NCBI RefSeq assembly: GCF_000620785.1
Contig: NZ_JIAI01000007.1
Span: 248,001 to 312,000, forward strand
Direction of reading: 5' to 3'
Source of the DNA: Actinospineispora acaciae DSM 45401
GTDB taxonomy: Bacteria > Actinomycetota > Actinomycetes > Mycobacteriales > Pseudonocardiaceae
Length of the DNA: 64,000 nt
Position numbers and translations under genes: made by a program. Below the pieces are notes generated by a model that saw only the letters and a program-made list of their open reading frames with translations, was not told the origin of the DNA and did not search any database. Below, one piece after another: positions 40,726 to 49,565 of this stretch (its first letter is position 1; every line of letters starts with the position of its first letter).

Positions 40726-42138
40726 CTAGTCGGTGAGCAGGGCTTTGCGGACCTTGCCCATGGCGTTGCGCGGCAGGCTGTCCACCAGGCGGACCTCGCG
40801 CGGGCGCTTGTGCACCGAGAGCTGGCCGGCCACGTGCTGGATGAGGTCCTCGGCCCTGGCCCCGTCCGCGACCACGAACGCCACCAGCCGCTGGCCCAGG
40901 TCCGGGTCCGGCAGGCCGACCACGGCGGCCTCGGACACCGACGGATGGTCCAGCAACGCCGCCTCCACCTCGCCGGCGCCGACCCGGTAGCCGCCGGTCT
41001 TGATCAGGTCGGAGGAGCGGCGGCCGACGATGCGGTGGTAGCCGGCCGCGTCCAGCACCGCCGCGTCGCCGGTGCGGAACCAGCCGTCCTCGGTCGTGCT
41101 GGCGGCGGTGGCCTCCGGGCGCCCGAGGTAGCCCTCGAACACGGTGTCGCCGCGTATCTGCAGGTCACCGATGGTCTCGCCGTCCGGGGTGACGGGCTGG
41201 CCGGAATCATCGACGATCCGGCTCTCGACTCCGGCGATGGGCACGCCCACCCAGCCGGGCCGGCGCTCGCCGTCCGCCCGCACCGCGATCGTGATCACCG
41301 TCTCGGTCATGCCGTAGCGCTCCACCGGCGGCTGGCCGGCCAGCGCCGCCACGTCCCGGAACACCGAGGGCGGCAGCGCCGCGCTGCCGGAGACCAGCAG
41401 CCGCGCCGAGCCCAGCGCCCGCGCGCTGGCCGGGTCGGCGGCGACCCGGGACCACACGGTGGGCACCCCGAAGTACAGCGAGCCGCCGCGCTCGGTGGCC
41501 GCGGCCGCGTAGGCCTCGGGCCTGGGCCTGCGGGTGTGCACCAGCGGGCTGCCCACCCGCAGCGCGCCGAGCACGCCCAGGATCAGCCCGTGCACGTGGA
41601 ACAGCGGCAGCCCGTGCACCAGCACGTCGTCCGGGGTCCACGCCCAGGCGTCGGCGAGCCCGTCCAGGCTGGCCGCCAGCGCCCGGTACGGCAGCACCGC
41701 GCCCTTCGGGCTGCCCGTGGTGCCGGACGTGTACATGATCATCGCGGTGTCGGCGTCGGACGCCGGCGCGGCGTGGAACGTGGACCGGGCGGTCGGGTCC
41801 ACCGGCACCACGTCCAGCCCGATGTCCTCCGCCGAGGGCGTGCCCAGCCACAGAGCCGCGCCCGAGTCACGCAGCACGTGCTCGCGCTCCCTCGGCCCGG
41901 AGTCCGGCGGGACCGGCACCACCGGCGCCCCGGCCAGCAGGCAGCCCACCACCGCGACCACCGTCGACAGGCTGGCATCGGCGTGCACCGCGACCGCGCC
42001 GGCGCCCCGGACCCGCTCGGCCACCGCTCCCGCCGCCGCGAACAGCTCGTCGCGGCGCAGGCTCGCGCCGTCCACCGTCACCGCCGGCCGGTCATCGGAC
42101 CTCTCGATCGCCCCGAACAGGGCATTCGCCGCACTCAC
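40726..42138 (-). CDS. matB: Malonyl-CoA synthetase (MatB-like acyl-CoA ligase)
   Basis: 470 aa adenylate-forming enzyme. AMP-binding loop is YTSGTTGSPKGAV; other core motifs are YGMTETVI, GWFRTGD, DLIKTGGYRVGAGEVE and the catalytic Lys in NAMGKVRKALL. The region VLVHGLPLFHVHGLILGVLG and the short length match Streptomyces MatB almost segment by segment, in my recollection of that protein. MatB makes malonyl- or methylmalonyl-CoA from the free diacids, feeding polyketide or fatty acid synthesis. GTG 42138 follows the upstream hydrolase stop by 9 nt, so they form an operon. A long hairpin ends it. Confidence 0.88.
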   Translation of the reverse strand: MSAANALFGAIERSDDRPAVTVDGASLRRDELFAAAGAVAERVRGAGAVAVHADASLSTVVAVVGCLLAGAPVVPVPPDSGPREREHVLRDSGAALWLGTPSAEDIGLDVVPVDPTARSTFHAAPASDADTAMIMYTSGTTGSPKGAVLPYRALAASLDGLADAWAWTPDDVLVHGLPLFHVHGLILGVLGALRVGSPLVHTRRPRPEAYAAAATERGGSLYFGVPTVWSRVAADPASARALGSARLLVSGSAALPPSVFRDVAALAGQPPVERYGMTETVITIAVRADGERRPGWVGVPIAGVESRIVDDSGQPVTPDGETIGDLQIRGDTVFEGYLGRPEATAASTTEDGWFRTGDAAVLDAAGYHRIVGRRSSDLIKTGGYRVGAGEVEAALLDHPSVSEAAVVGLPDPDLGQRLVAFVVADGARAEDLIQHVAGQLSVHKRPREVRLVDSLPRNAMGKVRKALLTD

Positions 42139-42147
42139 CAGGCCACC

Positions 42148-43017
42148 CTACGTCGGCGGCCCGGCTTCGGCGCGGCCTGCGCAACCGGTGGACCAGCGCC
42201 GCAGGTGAGGAACCAGGACGGCGGCCAGCTCGCGCGGCGCCTCCTCGGGGATCCAGTGGCTGACCCCGCGCAGCGTCTCGAACCGATAGGGCGCCCTGAC
42301 GTACCTCTCGGTCCGCTCGACGCCCGCGCGGTCGACAAAGACGTCGCCGTCGCTCCAGACGAACAGCGTGGGGCGGCGCACCGGCTCGCCGGCCCGCCGA
42401 GGGTTGAGCAGCGGCATGGCCCGGTGCCAGTTCAACGCGGCGGTCAGCGCGCCGCGCGCGGTGAGCCCGGCGGCGTCGCGTTCGGCGCGTTCGCCGGACT
42501 GCCCGGAGCGGACCAGCGCCGCGACCAGCCCCCGGCGCAGCAACGCCTCGGGCAGCCACGGCAGCTGGAACAGGACGAAGTACCAGGACCGCAGGCCCTG
42601 GCGGCTGGTGACGAGCGACCGGAGGAAGGCGCCGGGGTGCGGCACCGACAGCGCTGTCAGGCTGCGCACCCTGTCCGGCTGGGCGGCGGCCAGCGTCCAG
42701 GCGACCGCCGCGCCCCAGTCGTGCCCGACCACGTGCGCCCGCCCGCCGTAGTGGTCGATGACCGCGGCCGCGTCGGCTGCCAGCTCGCTGATCCGGTAGG
42801 CGCCCCGCCCGGCGGGTCGTGCCCCGGGCGAGTAGCCGCGCTGGTCCATCGCGATCGTCCGACAGCCGGCGTCGGTGAGCAGCGGGACCAGGGCGTCCCA
42901 GCTGTCCGAGCGCTGCGGGAAGCCGTGCAGCAGCAGGACCGGCTCGCCGTCGGCCGGCCCGGCCTCGGTGACGTTGAAGGCCAACTCGCCCCTGGCGACC
43001 TGAGTAGTCGGCGACAC
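42148..43017 (-). CDS. Alpha/beta hydrolase, epoxide-hydrolase-like
   Basis: 289 aa. HGFPQRSDSW (oxyanion HGxP), DQRGYSPGARP, and the nucleophile elbow GHDWGAAVAW with Asp as nucleophile fit the epoxide hydrolase/haloalkane dehalogenase branch. A lid helix region follows, and the catalytic His lies in GVSHWIPEEAP. GTG 43017 is chosen; another GTG at 43053 is in frame. CATACT about 6 nt before 43017 hints at a leaderless start. It is divergent from a TetR gene and upstream of matB; substrate unknown. Confidence 0.83.
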   Translation of the reverse strand: MSPTTQVARGELAFNVTEAGPADGEPVLLLHGFPQRSDSWDALVPLLTDAGCRTIAMDQRGYSPGARPAGRGAYRISELAADAAAVIDHYGGRAHVVGHDWGAAVAWTLAAAQPDRVRSLTALSVPHPGAFLRSLVTSRQGLRSWYFVLFQLPWLPEALLRRGLVAALVRSGQSGERAERDAAGLTARGALTAALNWHRAMPLLNPRRAGEPVRRPTLFVWSDGDVFVDRAGVERTERYVRAPYRFETLRGVSHWIPEEAPRELAAVLVPHLRRWSTGCAGRAEAGPPT

Positions 43018-43092
43018 GCCCGGAGTATGGCCGGCACCCCCGACAGGCCTCACGCACCCATCGAGCTACCGGGAAACCGCGCCCTGAACACC

Positions 43093-43098
43093 TAGAAT
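43093..43098 (+). promoter_or_regulatory. -10 element for a leaderless TetR transcript
   Basis: TAGAAT lies exactly 6 nt before the GTG at 43105, with no ribosome site between. This spacing places the transcription start at the G of the start codon, the usual layout of leaderless actinobacterial genes. A matching -35 is not obvious. Confidence 0.55.
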
Positions 43099-43104
43099 GC
43101 CCGG

Positions 43105-43740
43105 GTGCCGAGACAGCGCCCCGGACACGCCCATCGGCGCGTGGGGGCGGAGGCATCCAAGTCGGCGCGCACCCGGGAACGGATCTTGGACGCGGCCGCC
43201 TCGGTGCTGAGCCAGAACGGCTACGCCGGCACCCGGCTGTCCGACATCGCCGAGCGCGCCCAGGTGCAGCCGCCCGCGCTGTACTACTACTTCGCCTCCC
43301 GCGAGGAGCTCATCGAGGAGGTCATCGCGCTGGGCATGGCGCGCGCGATGGCCCACGTCTCGGACGCGGTGGCCTCGGTGGCGCCGGAGGCGAGCGGCAT
43401 GGACCGGATCTGCGCCGCGGTGGCCGCGCACCTGGAGGTGGTGCTGCGGCTGTCCGACTACGCCTCGGCGGCCATCCGCAACGGCGCCCAGCTGCCGGCC
43501 GACATGCGCGAGCGGCAGCTGGCCGAGCAGCGCAGGTACGGCGACATCTGGCGCGGGCTGATCGAACAGGCCCGCGCCGACGGCGAGGTCCACCCGGACC
43601 TGGACCCGAGCGTGGCCAGGATGCTCATCCTGGGCGGGCTGAACTGGGCCACCGAGTGGTGGGACCCGGACCGGGGCTCGCTGCGCTCGGTGATCCACAC
43701 TGCCCAGCTGCTCACCCGCAACGGCCTGGCCGCCCGCTAG
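43105..43740 (+). CDS. TetR-family transcriptional regulator
   Basis: 211 aa. Helix-turn-helix: SARTRERILDAAASVLSQNG, then LSDIAERAQVQPPALYYYFASREELIEEV. The C-terminal domain (LTRNGLAAR end; WRGLIEQARADGEVHPDLDP) resembles TetR regulators of fatty-acid or aromatic acyl-CoA genes. It is divergent from the hydrolase-matB operon and convergent, with a 4-bp overlap, to another hydrolase, so either may be a target. No clear palindrome is seen in the 87-bp divergent gap. Confidence 0.9.
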   Translation: MPRQRPGHAHRRVGAEASKSARTRERILDAAASVLSQNGYAGTRLSDIAERAQVQPPALYYYFASREELIEEVIALGMARAMAHVSDAVASVAPEASGMDRICAAVAAHLEVVLRLSDYASAAIRNGAQLPADMRERQLAEQRRYGDIWRGLIEQARADGEVHPDLDPSVARMLILGGLNWATEWWDPDRGSLRSVIHTAQLLTRNGLAAR

Positions 43741-44642
43741 GCGCTGCGCAGCCGGCCGGCGTCCGGTTCGGCGTCCGGTTCGGCGTCCGCGAAGCCCGCG
43801 TCGACCGCGCTGGTCAGCTCCAGGATGGTGCGCGCGACCAGCCTCGGGTCGTCGTACATCGGCACGTGGCCCACCCCGCGCAGCAGGCCGAACTCCGCGC
43901 CCCGCACCACCTCGCGCATCGGCCGACCGTAGCGCCGGAAGGGGATGACCCGGTCCCGCTGCGCCCAGGCGATCCGCACCGGGCACAGCGCCACGTCGAA
44001 CTCGGCCATCGGCTCGGCCGGCTCGCGCCCGGCCAGCATCGCGGGCAGCAGGTCGCAGCCGGCCATGTCGGCCAGCATGTCCCGCAACCGCTCGGCGGAG
44101 ACCCGCCCCGGCCGGGCCACCACCCGCCCCAGCACCGCCCGGCGCAGCACCGCGTTGCGCGTGAGGTTCTCGGCCACCGTGGTCAGCACCGGGTTGCCCA
44201 CCGCCAGGTACCCCAGGCGGAACATCCACAGCAGCCGCAGCACGTCGCGCCGCGCCCGCCAGGTGCCGGCCGGAGACAACCCCAGCACCGACCGGGCCCG
44301 GCCCCGGCGCGCCAGTTCGAACGCCAGCCAGCCGCCCAGGGAGTTCCCGACCAGATGGGCGGTCTCGATGCCGGCCTCGTCGAGCTGGTCGCACAGCACG
44401 TCCACCACCGAGTCCAGCCCGGCCGGGGCGCCGTCGCGCAACGGCGGCCCGCCGCGATGCCCGGCCAGCGTGGGCGCGAACACGTCGTGCCGCCGGACCA
44501 GGAACGGGAGCACCGGCTCCCAGGCCCGCCAGGACATGGTGGCCCCGTGCAGCAACACCAACGGGGAGCCGACGCCGGCGCGATGGTACGGCGTGACCCG
44601 CTCCGCCGGGTCGGCGTACGACCACATCGACCAAGACCTCAT
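43737..44642 (-). CDS. Alpha/beta hydrolase
   Basis: 301 aa. LVLLHGATMSWRAWEPVL, APTLAGHRGGPPL, the serine elbow GNSLGGWLAFELA, an acidic site in AWAQRDRVIPF, and the His in GVGHVPMYDDP outline a Ser-Asp-His hydrolase. ATG 44642 gives a usual start (MRSWSMWSYAD); the frame extends to 44747. The C-terminus carries a short tandem repeat (DAEPDAEPD) from a 12-bp DNA repeat at 43758-43788. Substrate unknown. Confidence 0.85.
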   Translation of the reverse strand: MRSWSMWSYADPAERVTPYHRAGVGSPLVLLHGATMSWRAWEPVLPFLVRRHDVFAPTLAGHRGGPPLRDGAPAGLDSVVDVLCDQLDEAGIETAHLVGNSLGGWLAFELARRGRARSVLGLSPAGTWRARRDVLRLLWMFRLGYLAVGNPVLTTVAENLTRNAVLRRAVLGRVVARPGRVSAERLRDMLADMAGCDLLPAMLAGREPAEPMAEFDVALCPVRIAWAQRDRVIPFRRYGRPMREVVRGAEFGLLRGVGHVPMYDDPRLVARTILELTSAVDAGFADAEPDAEPDAGRLRSA

Positions 44643-44788
44643 CGCGCCGCTGCCCTCCGCGCCCGCCGCCCGGCGAAGGGGCCCGACCCCGGTCGTCGAG
44701 CGATATACCAAAGACGGTAGGTGAACCGTCAGTAGTTCGGCAAGCACTCTCGGTCTATACCCCGAATCGACGTCACATAAGCCCCATC

Positions 44789-44808
44789 GTTACCTCATGC
44801 CTGGTAAC
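44789..44808. promoter_or_regulatory. GTTACC-N8-GGTAAC inverted repeat before the aldehyde dehydrogenase
   Basis: GTTACC (44789-44794) and GGTAAC (44803-44808) form a 20-bp dyad in the 295-bp divergent gap between the hydrolase (start 44642) and the dehydrogenase (start 44938). A TATTGT at 44837-44842 could be a -10 box. It is a candidate operator; no regulator is adjacent. Confidence 0.45.
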
Positions 44809-44937
44809 GCCCGATCTGACGGCACGGGTCACCAGTTATTGTGATCAGCGGGTGCCGGCACTTACTGTCGGATCCGTGTGAAGAACGCGTCAATCCGACC
44901 TGGAACCGTTGGAACGACACCTGAACAGCGAGGCACC

Positions 44938-46410
44938 ATGACCTCCGTGGCAGATCGTCCGCAACCGTCAGGGGCGCTCACCGCATCGCCTTCCCACTCA
45001 GCGGAGCCGTCCGAACCACCGGAACCCCGGCTCTCCCAGGACCACATCGACCAGATCGCCGAGACCGTCGCCAGGCTGCGCGCCGCCCACGACCGAGGCC
45101 GGGGCCGCGAGATGCAGTGGCGCCGCGACCAGCTCGCGGCGGTGGAGCGGCTGCTCACCGAGCGCGAGTCGGAGATCGCCGCCGCGCTGGCCGCCGACCT
45201 CGGCAGGTCCGCGCACGAGGCCTGGCTCGGCGACATCCTCGGCACCAAGGCCGAGGCCCGCTACGCCCGCAAGCACGTGAAGCGCTGGATGCGCAGGCGC
45301 TCCACCGGAATGCCGCTCTGGCTGCGGCCCGGGCGGGCGTTCTACCAGTACGAGCCGCTGGGCGTGGTGCTGGTCGTGGGCGCCTGGAACTACCCGGTCT
45401 TCCTCAGCCTCGGCCCGGTGATCGGGGCGCTCGCGGCCGGCAACTGCGTCGTGCTCAAGCCGTCCGAGCAGGCCCCGGAGACGTCCGCGCTGCTGGCCAG
45501 GCTGATCCCGCGGTACCTCGACCCGGAGGCGATCGCCGTCGTGGAGGGGGCCGGCGCGGTCACCCAGGTGCTGCTCGACCAGAACCTCGACCACGCGTTC
45601 TTCACCGGCGGCGGCGCGATCGGCAGGAAGGTGATGGCGGCCGCCGCCCGCCACCTCACCCCGGTCACCCTGGAGCTGGGCGGCAAGAGCCCGGTGATCG
45701 TCACCAAGGACGCCGACCTGGAGGTCGCGGCCCGCCGGATCGCCTGGACCAAGCTGCTCAACGCCGGCCAGACCTGCATCGCGCCGGACTACGTGCTGGC
45801 CGAGAAACCGGTACGCGACGAGCTGGTGGACCTGATCGCCGCGAACGTGCGCCGGTTCCGCGACGGCGAGGTGGCCGGCCTGCGGGTGGTCAACCGGCGC
45901 CAGTTCGACCGGCTGACCGGCCTGCTCCAGGACCCGAGCGGCCGGGTCGCGATGGGCGGCGGCAGCGACGGCGCCGCGCTGACCGTCGAGCCGACGCTGC
46001 TCATCGACCCGGACCCGGAAGGGCCGGTGATGACCGAGGAGATCTTCGGGCCGATCCTGCCGGTGCTCACCTTCGACTCGGTCACCGAGGCGCTCGCGTT
46101 CGTCAACGAGCGACCGAAACCGCTGGCCACCTACCTGTTCAGCACCTCACGCGACACCATCGAACGGCTGGTCAACGAGGTGAGCACGGGCGGGATAGTG
46201 ATCAACCACCTGGCCATGCACTGCCTGGTGCCGCAGCTGCCGTTCGGCGGGGTCGGCAGCAGCGGCATGGGCGCCTACCACGGCGAGTGGGGGTTCCAGA
46301 CGTTCAGCCACCGCAAGTCGGTGCTGTCGCTGCGCACCAAGCCGGACCCGAAGCTGATGTACCCGCCCTACTCCGAGGCGGCCAAGAAGCTACTGCGCCG
46401 GCTCCTCTGA
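44938..46410 (+). CDS. NAD(P)-dependent aldehyde dehydrogenase (ALDH3-like)
   Basis: 490 aa. GAWNYPVFLSLGPVIGALAAG, the Glu in LELGGKSPVIV, the catalytic Cys in NAGQTCIAPDY and EEIFGPILPVL are standard ALDH marks. FGGVGSSGMGAYHGEWGFQ near the end is typical of the ALDH class 3 (fatty aldehyde/coniferyl aldehyde) group. ATG 44938 has GAGG upstream; an earlier in-frame start (44878) would add a poor N-terminus. The first 45 residues are a Pro/Ser-rich extension. It would oxidise aldehydes to acids in the cytoplasm. Converges on the next gene with a 21-bp overlap. Confidence 0.92.
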   Translation: MTSVADRPQPSGALTASPSHSAEPSEPPEPRLSQDHIDQIAETVARLRAAHDRGRGREMQWRRDQLAAVERLLTERESEIAAALAADLGRSAHEAWLGDILGTKAEARYARKHVKRWMRRRSTGMPLWLRPGRAFYQYEPLGVVLVVGAWNYPVFLSLGPVIGALAAGNCVVLKPSEQAPETSALLARLIPRYLDPEAIAVVEGAGAVTQVLLDQNLDHAFFTGGGAIGRKVMAAAARHLTPVTLELGGKSPVIVTKDADLEVAARRIAWTKLLNAGQTCIAPDYVLAEKPVRDELVDLIAANVRRFRDGEVAGLRVVNRRQFDRLTGLLQDPSGRVAMGGGSDGAALTVEPTLLIDPDPEGPVMTEEIFGPILPVLTFDSVTEALAFVNERPKPLATYLFSTSRDTIERLVNEVSTGGIVINHLAMHCLVPQLPFGGVGSSGMGAYHGEWGFQTFSHRKSVLSLRTKPDPKLMYPPYSEAAKKLLRRLL

Positions 46411-47265
46411 ACCCTCTGAACCGGGATCGGTGGCGCGGTCGCCCCAGCGCCGGTAGACCTCGGCGGCCGCGCGGGAGAAGCCCTCGGGCATGCCCAGCTC
46501 GGCCATGGTGTCGGCGGCCTCGTCCATCTCGCCGGCCCAGCGCCACGCCTTGGTGCTGGCCCGCGCGGTGAGCGCGGTGAGCTGGGCGGTCAGGTCGATG
46601 CCCCGGTGCGCCAGCTCGTCGCACAGCGCCTCGGTCACGCCCGCCTCCTCGGCGGCCTCCGCGATCTGCAGCCAGATCGCCGGCATCGCCTTGCTCTGCA
46701 GCGCGAAGCAGGCCTTGAGCGCGCTGGCCTTGCCCAGCTCGCCGTCGAGCGCCTTGGCTTCGAACGGCGAGCCCTCGAACAGCCCGGCCACCTCGCTCGC
46801 GGCCGCGCCGGCCAGCCACAGCACGCTCTGCCCGTGGTCCCAGGCCGGCGGGCCGATCACCGCGCCGTCCACCACGTTGCGCTCCCCGAACAGCTCGGCG
46901 ATCCGGCGCACGGTGCCCGGCGCGACCGCGTTGGCGTCCAGGTACAGCGGCCAGCTCGCCGGGTCCTGCCCGTGCAGCGCGTTGGCCACCTGCTCGGCCA
47001 GCTTGAGCGCGGCGTGCGGCGGGCAGATCGACACGATCAGGTCGCAGCGCGGCGCGAGCGTGGCGATGTCCGGCACCGCCACCAGGTCGGCCAGCTCGGC
47101 CCGCTTGGACGTGGCCTGGGAGCGGCCGCCCGCGGCCCAGATCACCACCCCGGCCCGCGCCTTGAGCGCCGACCCCAACGCCGCGCCCATCGCCCCCGGA
47201 TGCAGCACCCCGACCACCGGACGCTCGCCCAACCGGCGGTTGCCACCCTGCTCGTTCGCGCTCAT
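46390..47265 (-). CDS. NAD(P)-binding dehydrogenase of the 6PGDH/3-HIBADH type
   Basis: 291 aa. N-terminal Rossmann domain: PVVGVLHPGAMGAALGSALK, with the dinucleotide loop GxxxxGMGxxL altered to HPGAMGAAL. Then CDLIVSICPPHAALKLAEQV, YLDANAVAPGTVRRI and VVDGAVIGPPAW, as in beta-hydroxyacid dehydrogenases and DUF1932 proteins. The C-terminal half is all-helical (KASALKACFALQSKAMPAIW), with the usual catalytic Lys position in GKASALK. Substrate unknown. Start ATG 47265. Confidence 0.8.
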   Translation of the reverse strand: MSANEQGGNRRLGERPVVGVLHPGAMGAALGSALKARAGVVIWAAGGRSQATSKRAELADLVAVPDIATLAPRCDLIVSICPPHAALKLAEQVANALHGQDPASWPLYLDANAVAPGTVRRIAELFGERNVVDGAVIGPPAWDHGQSVLWLAGAAASEVAGLFEGSPFEAKALDGELGKASALKACFALQSKAMPAIWLQIAEAAEEAGVTEALCDELAHRGIDLTAQLTALTARASTKAWRWAGEMDEAADTMAELGMPEGFSRAAAEVYRRWGDRATDPGSEGSEEPAQ

Positions 47266-47400
47266 CGCCGCCCATCATCGCGCACCGAGCCCGCCGTGGA
47301 AACAGTCCGTCACGTCGAGTTGACACCCGGTCGTGAACCCTGGCCCGCCTCACCGGCGCCTGGCGCTCCCTTGCGGGACTACGCGAACGACGCGGCGCGA

Positions 47401-47467
47401 CGTATGCCTATTTGGCCATACGGCTGGCAGGAAAATGCATTCGACGGATATGTGAGGTCGACCTCAC
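47401..47467. promoter_or_regulatory. Two palindromic candidate operators before the monooxygenase-dioxygenase operon
   Basis: CGTATG (47401-47406) and CATACG (47417-47422) form a 22-bp dyad; GTGAGGTCGACCTCAC (47452-47467) is a perfect 16-bp palindrome 30 bp upstream of the GTG at 47498. The stretch between them is unusually AT-rich (around GGAAAATGCATT) and probably holds the promoter. The 232-bp gap contains no other feature. The regulator is not encoded next to it. Confidence 0.6.
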
Positions 47468-47497
47468 CCTGGTCGGGGGTCGCCAGGGAGGTCGATC

Positions 47498-48670
47498 GTG
47501 GCATCGAAGAAGCGGGCCGAGGTGGTCGGTGCGGGCATCGCGGGTCTGACGGCCGCGATCGCGCTGGCTCGCCGGGGCTGGGCGGTGCGGCTGCACGAGC
47601 GCGACCGCGAGATCAGGGCGATCGGCGCCGGCATCTACCTGTGGGGAAACGGGCTGTCGGTGCTGGAGACGCTCGGCCTGTACCAGGAGGCGGTGGTGGG
47701 CGCCCACGTCGGGCCGGTGCTGGAGAGCCGTGATCACCGCAACCGGACGGTGGAGGCCGTCCGGATCAACGGGCCGGGCCAGCCGAGGGTCTACACCATC
47801 ACCAGGGAACGGCTGATCGACACGCTGTTGCGGGGCGCCGACGCGGCCGGGGTCGAGATCCACACCGGCTCGGAGGTGACCGAGGTCGACCCCGACGGGA
47901 CGGTCCACTCCCCTGGAGGCCGGGCCGAGCGGGCCGACCTGGTGGTCGCGGCGGACGGGGTGAACTCCAAGATCCGGGACAGGTTCGCCCTGGTCCGCCG
48001 CCGGGTGCGGCTCAAGCAGGGCGCCAGCCGGCTGACCGTGGCGATGTCCGACGGCTTCGTGCCCGCCGAGGACCGGGGCAAGTACATCGAGTACTTCAGC
48101 GGACGCCGGCGGGTGCTGTACACCCCGAGCAGCGCGACCAGCCTGTACGTGGCGTTGGTCGCGGATGAGGACGACGCCCCGGCCGGCCGCATCCCGGTCG
48201 ACCCGGACGCCTGGGCCGCGGATTTCCCCGAGCTGGCGACGCTGCTGCGGGCGCTGGCCGATGTGCCGGCTCGGTGGGACACCTTCGAGTTCCTCACCCT
48301 GCGGCGCTGGTCGGTGGGCCGGATCGCGTTCGTCGGCGACGCCGCACACGCCCAGCCGCCGTACCTGGGTCAGGGCGGCGGCTGCGCGATGATGAACGCC
48401 CTCGGGCTGGTCAACTCGCTCGGCGACGTGCCCCGGTCGGTCGAGCCGCTGCTGCCGGCCTGGGAGGCCGCCCAACGCCCGACCATCGAGCACACCCAAC
48501 GCTGGGCCTACCGGCTGCGCCTGGTCAACCCAATGCCGAACCCGGTGCGCGCCCCGCTCCTGCGGCTGGCCGGGCGGATCCCGGCGCTGGGCCGGTCCCG
48601 GCTGCGCGCCGCGATGACGGTCCCCACCTCGTCGCCGGCCGGCCCCGTCCGAGGGAGTGATCCGCGATGA
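47498..48670 (+). CDS. FAD-dependent monooxygenase (AqdB/PqsH-like role proposed)
   Basis: 390 aa group A flavoprotein monooxygenase. FAD loop AEVVGAGIAGLTAAIALARRG at residue 7 onward (GxGxxG), the DG motif VVAADGVNSKIR, and the GD motif GRIAFVGDAAHAQPPYLGQGG are all present. GTG 47498 follows GGGAGG with a 6-nt spacer. The next gene, overlapping by ATGA, is a Hod-type 2,4-dioxygenase. In Rhodococcus the aqdB-aqdC pair works this way: the flavoprotein 3-hydroxylates a 2-alkyl-4-quinolone, then the dioxygenase opens the ring. I infer the same role; other N-heterocycles are possible. Confidence 0.85.
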   Translation: MASKKRAEVVGAGIAGLTAAIALARRGWAVRLHERDREIRAIGAGIYLWGNGLSVLETLGLYQEAVVGAHVGPVLESRDHRNRTVEAVRINGPGQPRVYTITRERLIDTLLRGADAAGVEIHTGSEVTEVDPDGTVHSPGGRAERADLVVAADGVNSKIRDRFALVRRRVRLKQGASRLTVAMSDGFVPAEDRGKYIEYFSGRRRVLYTPSSATSLYVALVADEDDAPAGRIPVDPDAWAADFPELATLLRALADVPARWDTFEFLTLRRWSVGRIAFVGDAAHAQPPYLGQGGGCAMMNALGLVNSLGDVPRSVEPLLPAWEAAQRPTIEHTQRWAYRLRLVNPMPNPVRAPLLRLAGRIPALGRSRLRAAMTVPTSSPAGPVRGSDPR

Positions 48671-49488
48671 CCGAACCAGGGCTGGGCTCGCTCGACGTCG
48701 GCGGCCACGTGATCAGCTATCTCGACCACGGTCCTCGGCACGCGCCGGTCGTGCTGCTGATGAGCGGCTGGTGCCACGACCACCGGCTGTTCGACCAACT
48801 GGTGCCGCTGCTGCGAGCCCACTACCGCACGCTGTGCGTGGACTGGCGGGGCCACGGCGCCGACCGCGGCCCGGTGCCCGACTTCGGCTGTCCCGAACAG
48901 GCCGCCGATACCCTCGCCGTGCTCGACGCGCTCGGGATCGAGCGATTCCTGCCGGTGTCGCACTCGCACGGCGGCTGGGCGAACCTGCTCATCGCCGACC
49001 GGGCCGGAACGGCACGGGTGCCTCGGCTGATCCTGCTGGACTGGCTGATGACCCCGCCGGCGCCGGGTTTCGCGGACAGCCTGGCCGCGATCCAGAACCC
49101 GGACACCTGGGTCGAGGGCCGGCGGCGGCTGTTCGACGTGTGGCTGAACGGGCAGGACCAGCCCAGGGTGCGCCGCCACCTGGACGAGGAGATGTCCGGA
49201 TTCGGCTACCCCATGTGGGCGTTGTCGTGCCGCGTCATCGCGGATGCCTACGCGGAGTTCGGCTCACCGCTGAACCGGATGGCCGCCATGGCCGAGCCCC
49301 GGACCGTCAAGCACCTGTTCTCCCAGCCCACCGACCCGGCCTACGAACGCGCCCAGCACGAGTTCGGCCGCCACCACCCCTGGTTCGACTACCGGATGCT
49401 CGGCGGACCGACCCACTTTCCCTCGCTCGACTCGCCGGCGCGGGTCGCCGCCGAGATCGCCGAGTACGCCGAGCCGCTGCCCGGCTGA
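48667..49488 (+). CDS. Cofactor-independent 2,4-dioxygenase of the Hod/AqdC type
   Basis: 273 aa alpha/beta-hydrolase-fold protein very close, by memory, to 1H-3-hydroxy-4-oxoquinaldine 2,4-dioxygenase (Hod) of Arthrobacter. Shared stretches include SGWCHDHR, DWRGHG, VPDFG, FLPVSHSHGGW, LLDWLM, FDVWLNG, FSQPT and LGGPTHFP. Catalytic residues match with an offset of one: His250/Asp125 dyad (Hod 251/126), His99-Ser100-His101, Trp159 and His37. Such enzymes open 3-hydroxy-4(1H)-quinolones with O2 and release CO, without metal or cofactor. AqdC enzymes destroy the Pseudomonas quinolone signal. The ATG overlaps the monooxygenase stop. Confidence 0.88.
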   Translation: MTEPGLGSLDVGGHVISYLDHGPRHAPVVLLMSGWCHDHRLFDQLVPLLRAHYRTLCVDWRGHGADRGPVPDFGCPEQAADTLAVLDALGIERFLPVSHSHGGWANLLIADRAGTARVPRLILLDWLMTPPAPGFADSLAAIQNPDTWVEGRRRLFDVWLNGQDQPRVRRHLDEEMSGFGYPMWALSCRVIADAYAEFGSPLNRMAAMAEPRTVKHLFSQPTDPAYERAQHEFGRHHPWFDYRMLGGPTHFPSLDSPARVAAEIAEYAEPLPG

Positions 49489-49565
49489 TCGGTCACGTCA
49501 GGCTCCGGCCGGCGCGTGGCACGCGAACAACGACGTCCGCACCCACACCCTCCGAAGGACACCCG

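Noticed and set aside
43758..43788. 12-bp tandem repeat (GGCGTCCGGTTC)
   Set aside because: Only two and a half units, within a coding tail; a small slippage product, not a repeat family.
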